Part shown: in pieces, positions 17,068 through 25,944 of the stretch
Position numbering within the stretch: the stretch's first letter is position 1
Layout of the letters: each line of letters starts with the position of its first letter
Assembly (NCBI GenBank): GCA_031549115.1
Contig: JAVBQJ010000042.1
Coordinates: forward strand, 1 to 64,000
Length of the DNA stretch: 64,000 bases
Source of the DNA: JAVBQJ01 sp031549115
Lineage (GTDB): Bacteria > Verrucomicrobiota > Lentisphaeria > Victivallales > Victivallaceae
Direction of reading: 5' to 3'
Notes under the pieces: model-generated
What the model saw: only the letters and a program-made list of their open reading frames with translations
Databases searched by the model: none
What the model was told of the DNA's origin: nothing
Made by a program: the position numbers and the translations under genes

Positions 17068-17784
17068 TCATTCCCACCCGCTCAGGCGGCCTAGCAGGGC
17101 GCTGACGGCGACTTCGGTGCGGAGGATGCGGGTGCCGAGGTGGACGGGGCGGGCGCCGGTTTGTTGCAGCATCCGGATTTCGTAATCGGTGAAGCCGCCT
17201 TCGGGACCGAGAAAGAGGCCGACCGGGACGGAGGGCGAAGCCGGGCAGCATTCCGGCGAGCCGGGGTGCGCCAGCAGGAGCTGCAATCCGGCGGTGAGAG
17301 CGGGTAACTCATCTTCGACGAATGGTTTGAAGCGCGGGTGAAAGCTGATGCACGGCTCCATGGTATCGACGGCCTGCTCCAGCGCGAGCCGGATTTCCGC
17401 TTGCAGCTCCTCCGGATTCAGCAACGGCGAACTCCAATAGCTCTTTTCCACCTTCCAGGTCTGAAAAAAGCACAGCCGTTTGACGCCGAAGCCGACAGCG
17501 GCATGCAGTACTTTTCGCAATGTCTTGGGCCGCGGAAGCGCCATGAACAACGTGACCGGAAGCGGGGAGGGGGGCGCAATATCGCCTTGAATTTGGAGCG
17601 TGACCGCGTCGGCACCGACTTCGACCACGTGTCCGGTGCCCATCGCACCATTCAACCAGCCGACTTTACAAGTCGAATCCGCATTCCCCCGCAGCACATC
17701 ACGCCAATGTTCGAAGCGGCGTCCCCGCAATTGTACGGTATCCTCCGCGATCCGGTCCGACTCTTCCAACAAAATTATATTCAT
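17068..17784 (-). CDS. rsmE: 16S rRNA m3U1498 methyltransferase RsmE
   Basis: SPOUT-class methyltransferase that adds N3-methyl to U1498 of 16S rRNA. The 238-residue length and the fold order fit the family. An N-terminal PUA-like region contains LRGRRFEHWRDVLRG. The trefoil-knot domain carries the SAM-binding strings FLGPEGGFTDYEI and LGTRILRTEVAVSALL near the C-terminus. The ATG at 17784 has AGGAG upstream and is followed directly by MNIILLE, matching the expected N-terminus. It is isolated: an unusual 515-nt GC-rich gap lies upstream and a two-hairpin repeat at its 3' end. Confidence 0.93.
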   Translation of the reverse strand: MNIILLEESDRIAEDTVQLRGRRFEHWRDVLRGNADSTCKVGWLNGAMGTGHVVEVGADAVTLQIQGDIAPPSPLPVTLFMALPRPKTLRKVLHAAVGFGVKRLCFFQTWKVEKSYWSSPLLNPEELQAEIRLALEQAVDTMEPCISFHPRFKPFVEDELPALTAGLQLLLAHPGSPECCPASPSVPVGLFLGPEGGFTDYEIRMLQQTGARPVHLGTRILRTEVAVSALLGRLSGWE

Positions 17785-18160
17785 ATCGTTTCTCCTGCGC
17801 TTTAAGGAATGCGGGTGGCTTCTCGCCCCCCGCGCCCCCTCGGCAGGGGGACCCGCGTTACGCTCGCTGACGCGAGCTTACTTTTCGCCCTTGCGCTTCG
17901 CGCTGCGTTCTCTGCACCTCTGCTCCGGATGCCTGACGGCATCCTCCGCGACCTTTTGAAAATTCTTTCCGGGAGCGCCTGTTGCCGCGTCAAACCGGCC
18001 AGACCACCACAAAAGCCGCCACCCTTGCCGACAATACATGTCCGGTCCCTCCGGGGGAAACTCGTCGTTTCCCCCAGCTACCCCCTTCAGGACCTACGCC
18101 TGTCGTCGGTGTTATCGCTTGGGGTATTCACTGGTTGTCCAATTCTATTTCAAACTTCAC
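17785..18160. other. GC-rich intergenic block with tandem hairpins
   Basis: No gene is evident. It contains a run of strong perfect stems: 17835-17850 (CCCCCT/AGGGGG), 17862-17877 (GCTCGC/GCGAGC), 17927-17944 (GGATGCC/GGCATCC) and 18053-18075 (GGGGGAAAC/GTTTCCCCC). Two of the loops are the same 4 nt (TGAC). This may be a structured RNA or leader of rsmE, or decayed repeat material. Confidence 0.45.
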
Positions 18161-18292
18161 GATTTATGGATTTGCGATGCAAATCCGTAAATCATACACA
18201 AAAAGGTTTGAGGGGGTTGAGAGAAGGGGTTTGGGGAAGAGAGAAGGGAGCCCCTTTCCTCAAAAGGGGGCCCTTCTCTTTTCCCCAAGGCG
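18161..18292 (-). repeat. Two-hairpin extragenic repeat, copy 2
   Basis: Nearly identical to copy 1. AT-rich arms are 18161-18175 and 18179-18193, with one G.T pair; the GC hairpin is 18233-18286. It ends 13 nt before the stop of the RecB-like gene, in the same relative orientation as copy 1 to rsmE. Confidence 0.9.
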
Positions 18293-18299
18293 CTTTTAT

Positions 18300-19205
18300 C
18301 TAACCACCTAAACAGTATTCGCGGTAGCGGCAGATGGAACAGTTTTCGTGGGTTGGCTCGATGGCTTCGGGCGGGGCGTCGGCGGCGTCGACGAGCCAGT
18401 CGCGCATGATGCGGGCGCGTTCCAGGGCGCGGTGTCCGGCTTCGGAAAAGTTGAACTCTTCCGGAGGCAGTTGCATGGCTTCGCCGCGGGCGAAATCGGC
18501 GAATTCGGGTTCCACGTGAATCGGGCTGGCGCAGAGTTTCGTCCAGGCATAATAACGGATCCAGGCGTCGTCCGGTTCGGCGGGAAGATTGGGGACGAGC
18601 CAGCGCAGCCGGGGGCCTTCGCGCCAGATCAGCGCGGGAGCGAGAAAGACGGTCATTTCCTGAAAGTGGACCGAAAGCGCGTCGGCATAGTGGACGAAAC
18701 CGCCGGGCGAATAGCGGGCCAGCTCCTCGCCATAGCCGAAATAAAGTTGTTCCAGGCGGAGACGCAACGCCTCTTCGGCGCGGCGGTTGAGAGCGAATGC
18801 GTCGATTTGGCCGAAACGCAGTTCGGAGAGCTGCGGATAGCCGGCGGGATCGTCGCGCCAGCTTTCGCGGCGCAGATGGTGGCAATCGCGGGCGAGGCGG
18901 GTCAGCGCCTGCTGTTGGAGCTGCTGCTTCCAGCGGTTGGGGGTGTAAAAGACGGTACAGACATTGCGGACAGCGTCGAAGAGAATCCGGTTGAGCCAGC
19001 CGTCGAACGGGAGCAGATGCTTGAGATAATAGAGCTGCCGGATCGGGGCGGGCTGAAACGATTCATAGCCGCCGCGGCAGACGACATAATGAAACAGGAA
19101 CCCGCGCTTGCAGAAGCGGAAGCGCCGCCAGCGTCCGTCCGAATACACCAGTTGCGCGACCGGAGCCGGAAACAAGGTATTCAGGGGAGTTGCATTCATC
19201 GACAT
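18300..19205 (-). CDS. RecB/Cas4-like protein with Fe-S cysteine signature, nuclease motifs not evident
   Basis: The 301-residue protein shows the outer features of the PD-(D/E)XK RecB/Cas4 group. There is a conserved N-terminal cysteine in RFCKRGFLFHYVVCRGG and a C-terminal C-x2-C-x5-C cluster (CSICRYREYC) that with it would bind an iron-sulphur cluster. The central GxxD...(D/E)xK catalytic strand is not recognisable: the place where DYKTG is expected reads roughly as RLRWLVPNLP. It may be a structural Fe-S relative or a very diverged nuclease. It starts only a few bases after the terminator of the pseudopilin operon, with little room for a leader. No Cas1/Cas2 or AddA/RecB partner is in the window. 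Function unknown. Confidence 0.55.
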   Translation of the reverse strand: MSMNATPLNTLFPAPVAQLVYSDGRWRRFRFCKRGFLFHYVVCRGGYESFQPAPIRQLYYLKHLLPFDGWLNRILFDAVRNVCTVFYTPNRWKQQLQQQALTRLARDCHHLRRESWRDDPAGYPQLSELRFGQIDAFALNRRAEEALRLRLEQLYFGYGEELARYSPGGFVHYADALSVHFQEMTVFLAPALIWREGPRLRWLVPNLPAEPDDAWIRYYAWTKLCASPIHVEPEFADFARGEAMQLPPEEFNFSEAGHRALERARIMRDWLVDAADAPPEAIEPTHENCSICRYREYCLGG

Positions 19206-19211
19206 GCTTTC

Positions 19212-19246
19212 AAAAAAAATGCCCGGAGCGTTTACCGCCTCCGGGC
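19212..19246 (-). terminator. Intrinsic terminator of the pseudopilin operon
   Basis: Read on the reverse strand, GCCCGGAG (19239-19246) pairs with CTCCGGGC (19221-19228) around a 10-nt loop and is followed by eight T (19212-19219). It lies 13 nt after the stop of the giant PilX-like gene. Confidence 0.92.
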
Positions 19247-19259
19247 AAAGGTAACCGGA

Positions 19260-22200
19260 TTACTCTTCGAGATACTCGATATCCTTGATCAACACCCGGC
19301 AAGTCACCGGATCGCGCACAAACGTAACAATCATCCGCAACTGCCCCGTGATTTCATCGACGCCTTCTTCATAGCGACCGAGGAGGACAAGTATATCTTT
19401 TTCATTTTTAATAGGATCGGCATCCCCTGTAATTTGCCCGTCACCATTCCTATCAATACTGATTTTGAATGCATCCGCAGGGTCACTCGAATCCGCACCG
19501 ATATCCCGGATGCTCTGTGCCAACACCAGTACCCGGTAAACCGTCGGCAGACCGCCAGCGGTCGTCATTTGCATCGTCTTGGCACATAACTCGTCATATA
19601 ATGCTTTGTTGAGCTTCAACGGGCTGATAACGGCATCGGTAAGCTCATTATAAGCGTTATAATAACGAATCTCCTCATTAGCAGACAGTTTATCTTCATA
19701 ATACCACAACAACTGCGATCGGTTGGAATACTGCGGAGGTGCTTTGGTTTCGTCTGTCTCGAATCTCCAGTTCAAGAACGAGATTAACGAATTGGCAACC
19801 ACTGTAGTTGTTGTTCCGTCGGTGAAATCAGTAACCTTGGTCCCGTCGGAATCTGAAGTGAGCAAATCAATAGTGGGACTGGAAGACTGCAGTGCTCCAA
19901 TTCGAATGTCCTCCAACAAGTATCGATAATAGTTGTCGCCCAAAAATTTCGTCGGGCTATACGTGTTATTCCCATCCCGCAAATTCAGATCATAAACATC
20001 ATATTGCCAATTCTTGTCTGTAACCTTGACCTGATCCAAAAGACCGCCATCCCCTTGCTGATAACTGGTTCCCGGCTCGGTGTCCTGTTCCTGAGTGTAT
20101 TTATATTTTACAGGGTCATAATCGCTGGGTTGTACCGGCTTGGATAGATTGGTCGCGGTGGCATGCGGCTGGGCGGCATTGGCCAAATTCAATGTTTCCC
20201 ACATCGCGCCACGATGAATGAACCCCAATTCCGCCAGTGACTCCATTGGTCCATTACGGAAAAATGCAGTAGACAAATGTTTATCCGCATCATCGCCCAA
20301 CCAAGCTGGAGTTTTTGCATCTTCGATATCTCTAGTCATATCCGGACTTGCTCCATTATTCCTGGGATTGCGAAGATTATATGTACTGTTATCACAAAGG
20401 GGATCTACTAATGTTTTTGCTTCTGTTGAGAATAACCAATTTTCTTCATAGCCTAGCTGTTTGGCAATATCAGTATCAAAAATCGGTCCATTATTCTTAG
20501 TTTCGGGGTACCAATCATCTTCATTCAAATTCTGGCGAGGATCTTTACACATAATTCCACCGAGGGCAAAGAATGTCGGTGTGATAGCATCAAAAGTATA
20601 ATTTACATACCCAACATCAAACTCCTTGACATAGTCTACATTGGCAACACTGACGCCCGCGTCCGCATTGTATCCATCTCCCCAAGAATCATCATCCAAG
20701 TCGGATAATACCATACGGCTGATATTGAATTTAGTTGCTTGAACAGAAACCGGAAGCGACGACGTATCAGTCAATGTCCATGTCAAGGAGTCTTTTACGA
20801 AAGATCCATCGTCAATATGGGACAATAATGCCAGATCCTGTGATATTGTAGATAAGACGGGTATATAGAGTTCGATGGTCATGGCTTTCATTGCCCCATC
20901 TATAGACATATTATCGCTCTTACTACCTTCGTAGCCCTGAGTGAACTCGACTTCGTTGAACGGAAGAATTATTTTACCTTCGCTGCCATCAGGATCTGCT
21001 GTATTTCCAAAGCGCAGCTTAGAATTAAGAACTGTTCCCGCGTTTTGCAGCCACAAATTATCAGTCAAAGTAATAGTTTCCGTTACCGGGATAGAGGTAC
21101 CCATTGCGTCCTCATAGGAATACTGGAATGTCACCTCCGGGGTAGCCCAACGCATATTTTCAAAGTAGAAGCCATCTCCATTCAAAAAAAGCTGAAGAGC
21201 GTAATTGCGTTTTGCCGGTTCGGAATAAATATTCACCAACGCTGCTGTAACCCGTGCGTTTAATGTCAACTGCATTGCTCCCGGATAAGCGGCTCCCTGA
21301 GTAGAAATAGAGTCCAAGAAATCCTGAGCTCCAGATGTAGAGCCAATATACCATGAAGGCAAAGGCGCACGCATGGCTTCTGCCCGTACCACAACCCCTA
21401 TACGATCTATATAGGGGGTTCTTTCATTGCCAGCATAGTTTACAACCGGCTTTGTGGTACTGTCCCAAGTATCGGGTTTGGCATCAGACGCCGTTGTCGG
21501 AATATTATCTCCATCACAGTAGTCAATCAGGTTGGCCGCGATTTGTAAGCGACGATCGGCTATGGAGGTGAAGGTTTTCGGAGCATTGGAAACTCTGCGC
21601 AAAAACTGGATACCGTCTGTTGTCGCAGGATTCACAAGCAGTTCATTTTTAGTGCTGTAGCTGTCTGATGTAAGTTTTTTATCCACAACGTCTTTATAGA
21701 AACTTGCCGGTGCGGTGTCCAGTAAATTTTCCGGAGTGATGGTTCCCCAATCCGCCCGCTTCAGGTCAAAACGCTTATAATAGTCAGCCGGCAATGAACG
21801 GGGCGGGATCTTCTCCGAGGGCATATTAAGATCGGTGGAATTATAAACATAGGCTTCCAGCGCGGGTGGGTAATAAATCTCCATTTCGCGCTTGAAGTTC
21901 AGCAAATCCCCTTTGGTGGTCACGTCAGTGGAAGTTGCAAGCTCTTCGAAAGTGCGCCAGGTTGGTAAGCCGTTCGGTTTGTGTTCCTGGAAAAATCGCG
22001 GTATGGGCGGAAGCATAATATAGGCATAGCGGCCGACAATTTCCTTTTGCGCCGCAGCTTGGTGGTTTTTGACCAGACGCCAGTCTGGAAGTTCCCAGTT
22101 GTGGCAAATAAGACAATCAGCAACGACATGTGCCGTATTCGATATCACATAGGGACATTGTTGGAAGTCTTTTTCCTCGTACAAAACTCCACCCAATTTT

Positions 22201-22541
22201 TCTATCTCCAGCAGGTCGGAAGTCACCCCGCCGCCATTAAATTCGGCATCTACAGCATCTGCGGTGTCAACAAAACTTTTCAGCCGGTTGATGTCGGCTT
22301 TCCCGTCTATCCAAGCGGGGGCGACATCGGCTTGATAATAGAAAAGCTGCGTGCGGACACGTTCCACCGCGGAATCGGCAATCACTTCCACCATGGCACG
22401 GGAGCTGCGGTTGGCGGCAATTTTCCGCTGCAACAATGAGTTGGCGGCAAATGCCATCGCCAACAAAAGAAAAAGCGCCAGAAGCCCCATTGCAAATAAC
22501 AATGCTGCGCCGCGTTCGTTGGATTTTATTCTCACGCTCAT
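19260..22541 (-). CDS. Giant PilX/GspK-like exported protein (Verru_Chthon cassette protein A-like)
   Basis: Last gene of a six-gene pseudopilin operon, encoding 1,093 residues. The N-terminus (NERGAALLFAMGLLALFLLL) is a PilX/GspK-type hydrophobic helix preceded by a positive stretch. The remainder is a large Asp/Asn/Thr-rich, beta-type extracytoplasmic region without cysteine pairs or a known domain I can name. The C-terminus has a Ca-binding-like DRNGDGQITGDADP loop. Size and company resemble protein A of the Verrucomicrobia Verru_Chthon cassette (average about 1,300 residues), an attribution from memory. The ATG at 22541 is chosen because GAGG lies 9 nt upstream, inside the stop/start junction with the previous gene. 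Base composition is much more AT-rich than in flanking genes, hinting at acquisition or a different selective regime. Confidence 0.72.
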   Translation of the reverse strand: MSVRIKSNERGAALLFAMGLLALFLLLAMAFAANSLLQRKIAANRSSRAMVEVIADSAVERVRTQLFYYQADVAPAWIDGKADINRLKSFVDTADAVDAEFNGGGVTSDLLEIEKLGGVLYEEKDFQQCPYVISNTAHVVADCLICHNWELPDWRLVKNHQAAAQKEIVGRYAYIMLPPIPRFFQEHKPNGLPTWRTFEELATSTDVTTKGDLLNFKREMEIYYPPALEAYVYNSTDLNMPSEKIPPRSLPADYYKRFDLKRADWGTITPENLLDTAPASFYKDVVDKKLTSDSYSTKNELLVNPATTDGIQFLRRVSNAPKTFTSIADRRLQIAANLIDYCDGDNIPTTASDAKPDTWDSTTKPVVNYAGNERTPYIDRIGVVVRAEAMRAPLPSWYIGSTSGAQDFLDSISTQGAAYPGAMQLTLNARVTAALVNIYSEPAKRNYALQLFLNGDGFYFENMRWATPEVTFQYSYEDAMGTSIPVTETITLTDNLWLQNAGTVLNSKLRFGNTADPDGSEGKIILPFNEVEFTQGYEGSKSDNMSIDGAMKAMTIELYIPVLSTISQDLALLSHIDDGSFVKDSLTWTLTDTSSLPVSVQATKFNISRMVLSDLDDDSWGDGYNADAGVSVANVDYVKEFDVGYVNYTFDAITPTFFALGGIMCKDPRQNLNEDDWYPETKNNGPIFDTDIAKQLGYEENWLFSTEAKTLVDPLCDNSTYNLRNPRNNGASPDMTRDIEDAKTPAWLGDDADKHLSTAFFRNGPMESLAELGFIHRGAMWETLNLANAAQPHATATNLSKPVQPSDYDPVKYKYTQEQDTEPGTSYQQGDGGLLDQVKVTDKNWQYDVYDLNLRDGNNTYSPTKFLGDNYYRYLLEDIRIGALQSSSPTIDLLTSDSDGTKVTDFTDGTTTTVVANSLISFLNWRFETDETKAPPQYSNRSQLLWYYEDKLSANEEIRYYNAYNELTDAVISPLKLNKALYDELCAKTMQMTTAGGLPTVYRVLVLAQSIRDIGADSSDPADAFKISIDRNGDGQITGDADPIKNEKDILVLLGRYEEGVDEITGQLRMIVTFVRDPVTCRVLIKDIEYLEE

Positions 22542-22556
22542 ATCTGTCGTCCTCAC

Positions 22557-23315
22557 TTATTCCACTACATAATCGCGGTTATCGAAGTAAATAATCCGGC
22601 TGAAACTCAATTCATTGTCTCTTAAGAACTTGTCATTGTTCGTTTCGCTGTAGATTTCAAAATTATTCTTATCCAGCATCCGGAGTTGTATCATCAGCGC
22701 TGCCGGTATTCTGTTTTTGGGATCACCTCCACTATCCAAGCTTCCGTCTGCATTGCGGTAAAGGGGGTAAAAGTCAAGACCCGTTACCCGGTCGATAATT
22801 GTTTCAAAAGCAGCATTGGTAAACGGAGCTTCAGTTTCTGCTAGTACCGAACTCCAAGTTCCGGCAATTGCCGCATCGTAATTTTTACTCTTCTCTCCGC
22901 TGGCATATGCGGGGATCCCGCGGATCTGCAGCTTGTTTCCTGACAAGCCGATCGAAAATAAATACACATCATTTAATGACGTCGTGCCGAAATCGGCATC
23001 GGAACGTCCGAAAAAGTGAATTTCGGGCAATCTGCCGTTGGCATCCTTCGGAATATAGAAAGGATAATTTACGGTATTTGTATCTCCCGGATTCTCATAG
23101 AACTGAACATAGTTGACTTCGCGGAACAAAGAGGCCATTAAATCCATTGCGGTTTTGCTCTCGACATAAACATCGCCGCGTCCGGAAGTTCCTTTCCATA
23201 TCTGCTGTGTTCCTGCCAGAAATTGCAGCATCATCACGAGAAGGATCAAAAACACCGCAATCGAAACCAATAATTCGATCAGGGTAAATCCGGATTTTTT
23301 CTTTTTCAAGATCAT
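22557..23315 (-). CDS. GspJ/PilW-like prepilin (Verru_Chthon cassette protein C-like)
   Basis: Type II secretion/type IV pilus-like minor pseudopilin of 252 residues. It has the only textbook prepilin site of the operon: MILKKKKSGFTLIELLVSIA, with Gly at -1 and Glu at +5 and a hydrophobic helix to about residue 30. The mature part (TSGRGDVYVESKTAMDLMAS) resembles GspJ-type minor pseudopilins, which cap the tip of a short pseudopilus with GspI/K. Its start overlaps the stop of the upstream gene by 4 nt, and 15 nt separate its stop from the giant gene. The cognate assembly ATPase, platform protein and prepilin peptidase are not in the window. Confidence 0.82.
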   Translation of the reverse strand: MILKKKKSGFTLIELLVSIAVFLILLVMMLQFLAGTQQIWKGTSGRGDVYVESKTAMDLMASLFREVNYVQFYENPGDTNTVNYPFYIPKDANGRLPEIHFFGRSDADFGTTSLNDVYLFSIGLSGNKLQIRGIPAYASGEKSKNYDAAIAGTWSSVLAETEAPFTNAAFETIIDRVTGLDFYPLYRNADGSLDSGGDPKNRIPAALMIQLRMLDKNNFEIYSETNNDKFLRDNELSFSRIIYFDNRDYVVE

Positions 23316-23953
23316 AATAATGTGGCCTCCGGATTGAATACTTCCATCCGATACGTTCGAATGTTCCCCAACTCCTCCCGCCGGCCATATGGAATGGTGG
23401 CCGGCCAGCTTACTTCAATATAAATAGCTTTGGAAACTCCTGAAACATTTACCGTTGGGGTGACAGCATTGAAGAATCTGAAATCCGAAATATTCTCCTG
23501 CCAAACCCGAGCCGCCGCCGCAAAGTCAATATTAAAGACATCGTCATCGGGTGTAGGTCCATCGGCAACTTTTGTCTGTTGGACGATTAAAAAATTTCCA
23601 TCTCCATTTGATATAACAAACCCGCCTGATTCCTTCGGGTTGCCCAGATAAGCACTACTGCGATCAATGCTGTCTACATCCCCCCAGTTATTGGCCGTTG
23701 GCTTGGAAGTTGGCACTTTCCCCGGGCCGTTTGCTGGCACACCCCAAGTCGCATCCGCTCGTTTACAGTCCAATTTTATGATAGTGAGTAATTCCTGCGC
23801 CACGTCCGGCAGGTAATTGTCCGCCGTGGCGTCACGGGAAGCATTCATTCCCACCGGAATCAAGGCCATGATACAGACCACTCCGATCACGGCCACGCCC
23901 AGTGCCAGGGTGACTTCCACCATGTTGAAGTAATTTTTACGGTGCCGCGTCAT
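23312..23953 (-). CDS. PilV/GspI-like prepilin (Verru_Chthon cassette protein B-like)
   Basis: A 213-residue minor-pseudopilin-like protein. The N-terminus NYFNMVEVTLALGVAVIGVV keeps Glu at the +5 position relative to the Phe but has Tyr instead of Gly at -1. The helix is followed by a small domain (ASRDATADNYLPDVAQELL) reminiscent of PilV/GspI, which begin the ternary tip complex. It overlaps the upstream gene by 17 nt and the downstream gene by 4 nt, so all are translated as a unit. Confidence 0.78.
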   Translation of the reverse strand: MTRHRKNYFNMVEVTLALGVAVIGVVCIMALIPVGMNASRDATADNYLPDVAQELLTIIKLDCKRADATWGVPANGPGKVPTSKPTANNWGDVDSIDRSSAYLGNPKESGGFVISNGDGNFLIVQQTKVADGPTPDDDVFNIDFAAAARVWQENISDFRFFNAVTPTVNVSGVSKAIYIEVSWPATIPYGRREELGNIRTYRMEVFNPEATLL

Positions 23954-24587
23954 AACTTATTACTCCGGTGTATTTATTGATGGTAATCCGCAAACGGTCC
24001 GCGGCGGCTCCCTGGAAGACCATGTCCCCATTGTCGTCGAGCATTGCACTTCCAACGATGATTTGGCAGTTCGAAGTCGCCGCAGGGTACAAGGTCCCTT
24101 TGGACGAAAAGACCAGACCCGCTCCTGCCCGTCCTTTTTTGTCCACGTCGTTGATGGTAAGCGCTTTCCCGCCGTAATTGGCATCGGCCGCTTCGCCGTC
24201 AATTGTGATGACCGCCGTTCCCAGAGGCAGCAACTTCCAATCCTGCGCCGGAACCCAGCTGACAAAATCCGCACTGCCGCCATTTGGCTTTTCCACATAG
24301 GCCAACCGATAGGCCGAAAAGCTGCGATCGGCAAGTTTCGTACTGGAGGCGGTTGTCGCCGGGGTCGCAATTACCACCGCCACATATCTTCTCCGGCTGG
24401 CGGCCTGGGATTGGGCCAGGCTTAACGCGTTGCCGACTTCGGCGGTTGCCGCGTCCACGTTGCTGGAACCGCCCAGATTTTCAAAGGATACCCCGATCAA
24501 GGTAATCACAATCGCTGCGATCGCGATCACGGTGACGATTTCGATCAGAGTGTACGGTTTTTTCCGGTCTTTTGTCATTACTACCAT
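23937..24587 (-). CDS. GspH/FimT-like prepilin (Verru_Chthon cassette protein D-like)
   Basis: A 216-residue pseudopilin with N-terminal KKPYTLIEIVTVIAIAAIV: Glu at +5, but Pro at -1 and Tyr at +1. It has a GspH-like continuation with paired small residues (NALSLAQSQAASRRRYVAV) and a beta-rich C-terminal half. Two starts, at 24587 and 24578, are possible; neither has a clear ribosome site, and the second gives the more usual short positive leader. It overlaps the PilV-like gene by 17 nt. Confidence 0.75.
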   Translation of the reverse strand: MVVMTKDRKKPYTLIEIVTVIAIAAIVITLIGVSFENLGGSSNVDAATAEVGNALSLAQSQAASRRRYVAVVIATPATTASSTKLADRSFSAYRLAYVEKPNGGSADFVSWVPAQDWKLLPLGTAVITIDGEAADANYGGKALTINDVDKKGRAGAGLVFSSKGTLYPAATSNCQIIVGSAMLDDNGDMVFQGAAADRLRITINKYTGVISYDAAP

Positions 24588-24599
24588 CCGGTTCTGGAT

Positions 24600-25169
24600 T
24601 TACTTGCTATCCCAGCTGGTCACATTGTCTTTGTTTTTTTCCTCATTATTCTTCTTGCCCGGAGTTTCGTCGCCGTCAATTCCCAAGGAATAGACAAATA
24701 TGTCTCCATGCAACTCATCGGCATTGACATCGACTTTGTTGTCGTAGTCCTCGTCAAGGAAAATGCGGTACTCGCGGCCCCACGGGTCCAGCCAAACCGC
24801 CGGCACGACTGTACCTCCGCCGGCCTTAGCAGAATCTTTTGCCCGCGGTGTCAAAAACTTGGTTTGCCGGGGGTTGGTACCGGAGACGTTTTTTCCGCAA
24901 AGCATTTCCATGAAGTCAACATACTCATCGGGAGTAACTTTTCCGGTCGGCTTGTTATTGTTTTGCTTGGTTAATTTTAACGGCAGTTTATTGTACTGTT
25001 GGCGATACGCCTTGATAGCGGCGACAATCGAACTGACTTCGGTTTTGGCCGTGGCTTCCTGTGCTCTCCGTTTTGATATCGTAATCGTCGGAATCAAAAT
25101 CCCGGCCAAAACTCCGATGATTGCGATCACCGTCAACATTTCCACCAATGTGAATTTCTTCTTGCGCAT
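24600..25169 (-). CDS. GspG-like major pseudopilin
   Basis: A 189-residue protein with leader MRKKK and mature FTLVEMLTVIAIIGVLAGIL, followed by the long alpha-1 helix (AKTEVSSIVAAIKAYRQQYNKLP) and a C-terminal region with WGREYRIF and Asp-rich DEDYDNKVDVNADE. This matches the GspG architecture, in which a calcium site stabilises the major subunit. The -1 residue is Lys, not Gly. GGAG lies 10 nt before the ATG. Presumably this is the main subunit of the short pilus that the minor pseudopilins initiate. Confidence 0.83.
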   Translation of the reverse strand: MRKKKFTLVEMLTVIAIIGVLAGILIPTITISKRRAQEATAKTEVSSIVAAIKAYRQQYNKLPLKLTKQNNNKPTGKVTPDEYVDFMEMLCGKNVSGTNPRQTKFLTPRAKDSAKAGGGTVVPAVWLDPWGREYRIFLDEDYDNKVDVNADELHGDIFVYSLGIDGDETPGKKNNEEKNKDNVTSWDSK

Positions 25170-25194
25170 CTTATTTCAACTCCGCAGTTTATGA

Positions 25195-25869
25195 TTAAAA
25201 ATTCGTGATGTCGTCGCTGGTTTTTGCGTCAAAATCTTCCGTTGAATGTGTCTTTAATTCGCCTCCGTCAACTAATGCAAACGGTACGTTAGGGGACTTT
25301 TCCTTGTTGCCAACATTGCCATCCACTCCGGCGCTGGCCAAGTCGAAAGTCCCGGTATTGTGATGGCCGGGGGCCATGTAGACCAACGGATGTTCCATTG
25401 CGTCCGCCAGTACGATCTGTCCATCAAACCAGATACAACTGTCTCGCAGGTTTTCAAATTCGATGATTGAAACAAAGCCGTTCAAATAGGCTGCCGGATA
25501 AATGCTTTTGCTTCCGTTATAGCCGCCCAGATCAATACCGGGAGATTCAACCCCCAGAATAGTAACTTTCGGTACAAATTCTTTTTTCCAGTTTGCTGCT
25601 GTCCAATTATGTTTTTCTGCCAAATCCTTACCGCAGATTACCAGCATGCCATTTGTGGCATTCGGGTAGTAGCCGAATTTGGCTTGCAGGCTGTTCAGGG
25701 TCAGGCTCACTTTTTCGATTGTCGCGCGGGTGCGCGACTCCGCCATCCGGGTTCTGGCCAGCGACGCCAGGCCCAGCACAATCGCACTCAATACGCCGAT
25801 AATGGCAATGACGGTCAATACTTCAATCAGCGAGAAGTTCCGCCGCCGGCTGATGGCATAGCTTTTCAT
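25195..25869 (-). CDS. GspG-like pseudopilin, first gene of the cassette
   Basis: A 224-residue protein with N-terminus SRRRNFSLIEVLTVIAIIGVL (Glu +5, Asn at -1) and a GspG-like alpha-1 with LNSLQAKFGYYPNATNGML. It has a longer C-terminal domain than its neighbour, including GHHNTGTFDLASAGVDG, where the major pseudopilin normally has its Asp-rich calcium loop (the SxGxDG string is preserved). It is the promoter-proximal gene of the operon, preceded by a 17-nt-spaced promoter. Confidence 0.8.
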   Translation of the reverse strand: MKSYAISRRRNFSLIEVLTVIAIIGVLSAIVLGLASLARTRMAESRTRATIEKVSLTLNSLQAKFGYYPNATNGMLVICGKDLAEKHNWTAANWKKEFVPKVTILGVESPGIDLGGYNGSKSIYPAAYLNGFVSIIEFENLRDSCIWFDGQIVLADAMEHPLVYMAPGHHNTGTFDLASAGVDGNVGNKEKSPNVPFALVDGGELKTHSTEDFDAKTSDDITNF

Positions 25870-25915
25870 TCTTTATTCACCCTGTCGATCGTTCGGATTA
25901 CAACTGTCCAATTCT

Positions 25916-25944
25916 AATATACCCAGAATGTTTCGTAAAAGCAA
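25916..25944 (-). promoter_or_regulatory. Promoter of the pseudopilin operon
   Basis: On the reverse strand TTGCTT (25939-25944) and TATATT (25916-25921) are spaced by 17 nt, about 47 nt before the first ATG. Confidence 0.55.

Noticed and set aside
18300..19205. Cas4 of a CRISPR system
   Set aside because: No other cas gene and no recognisable nuclease residues.
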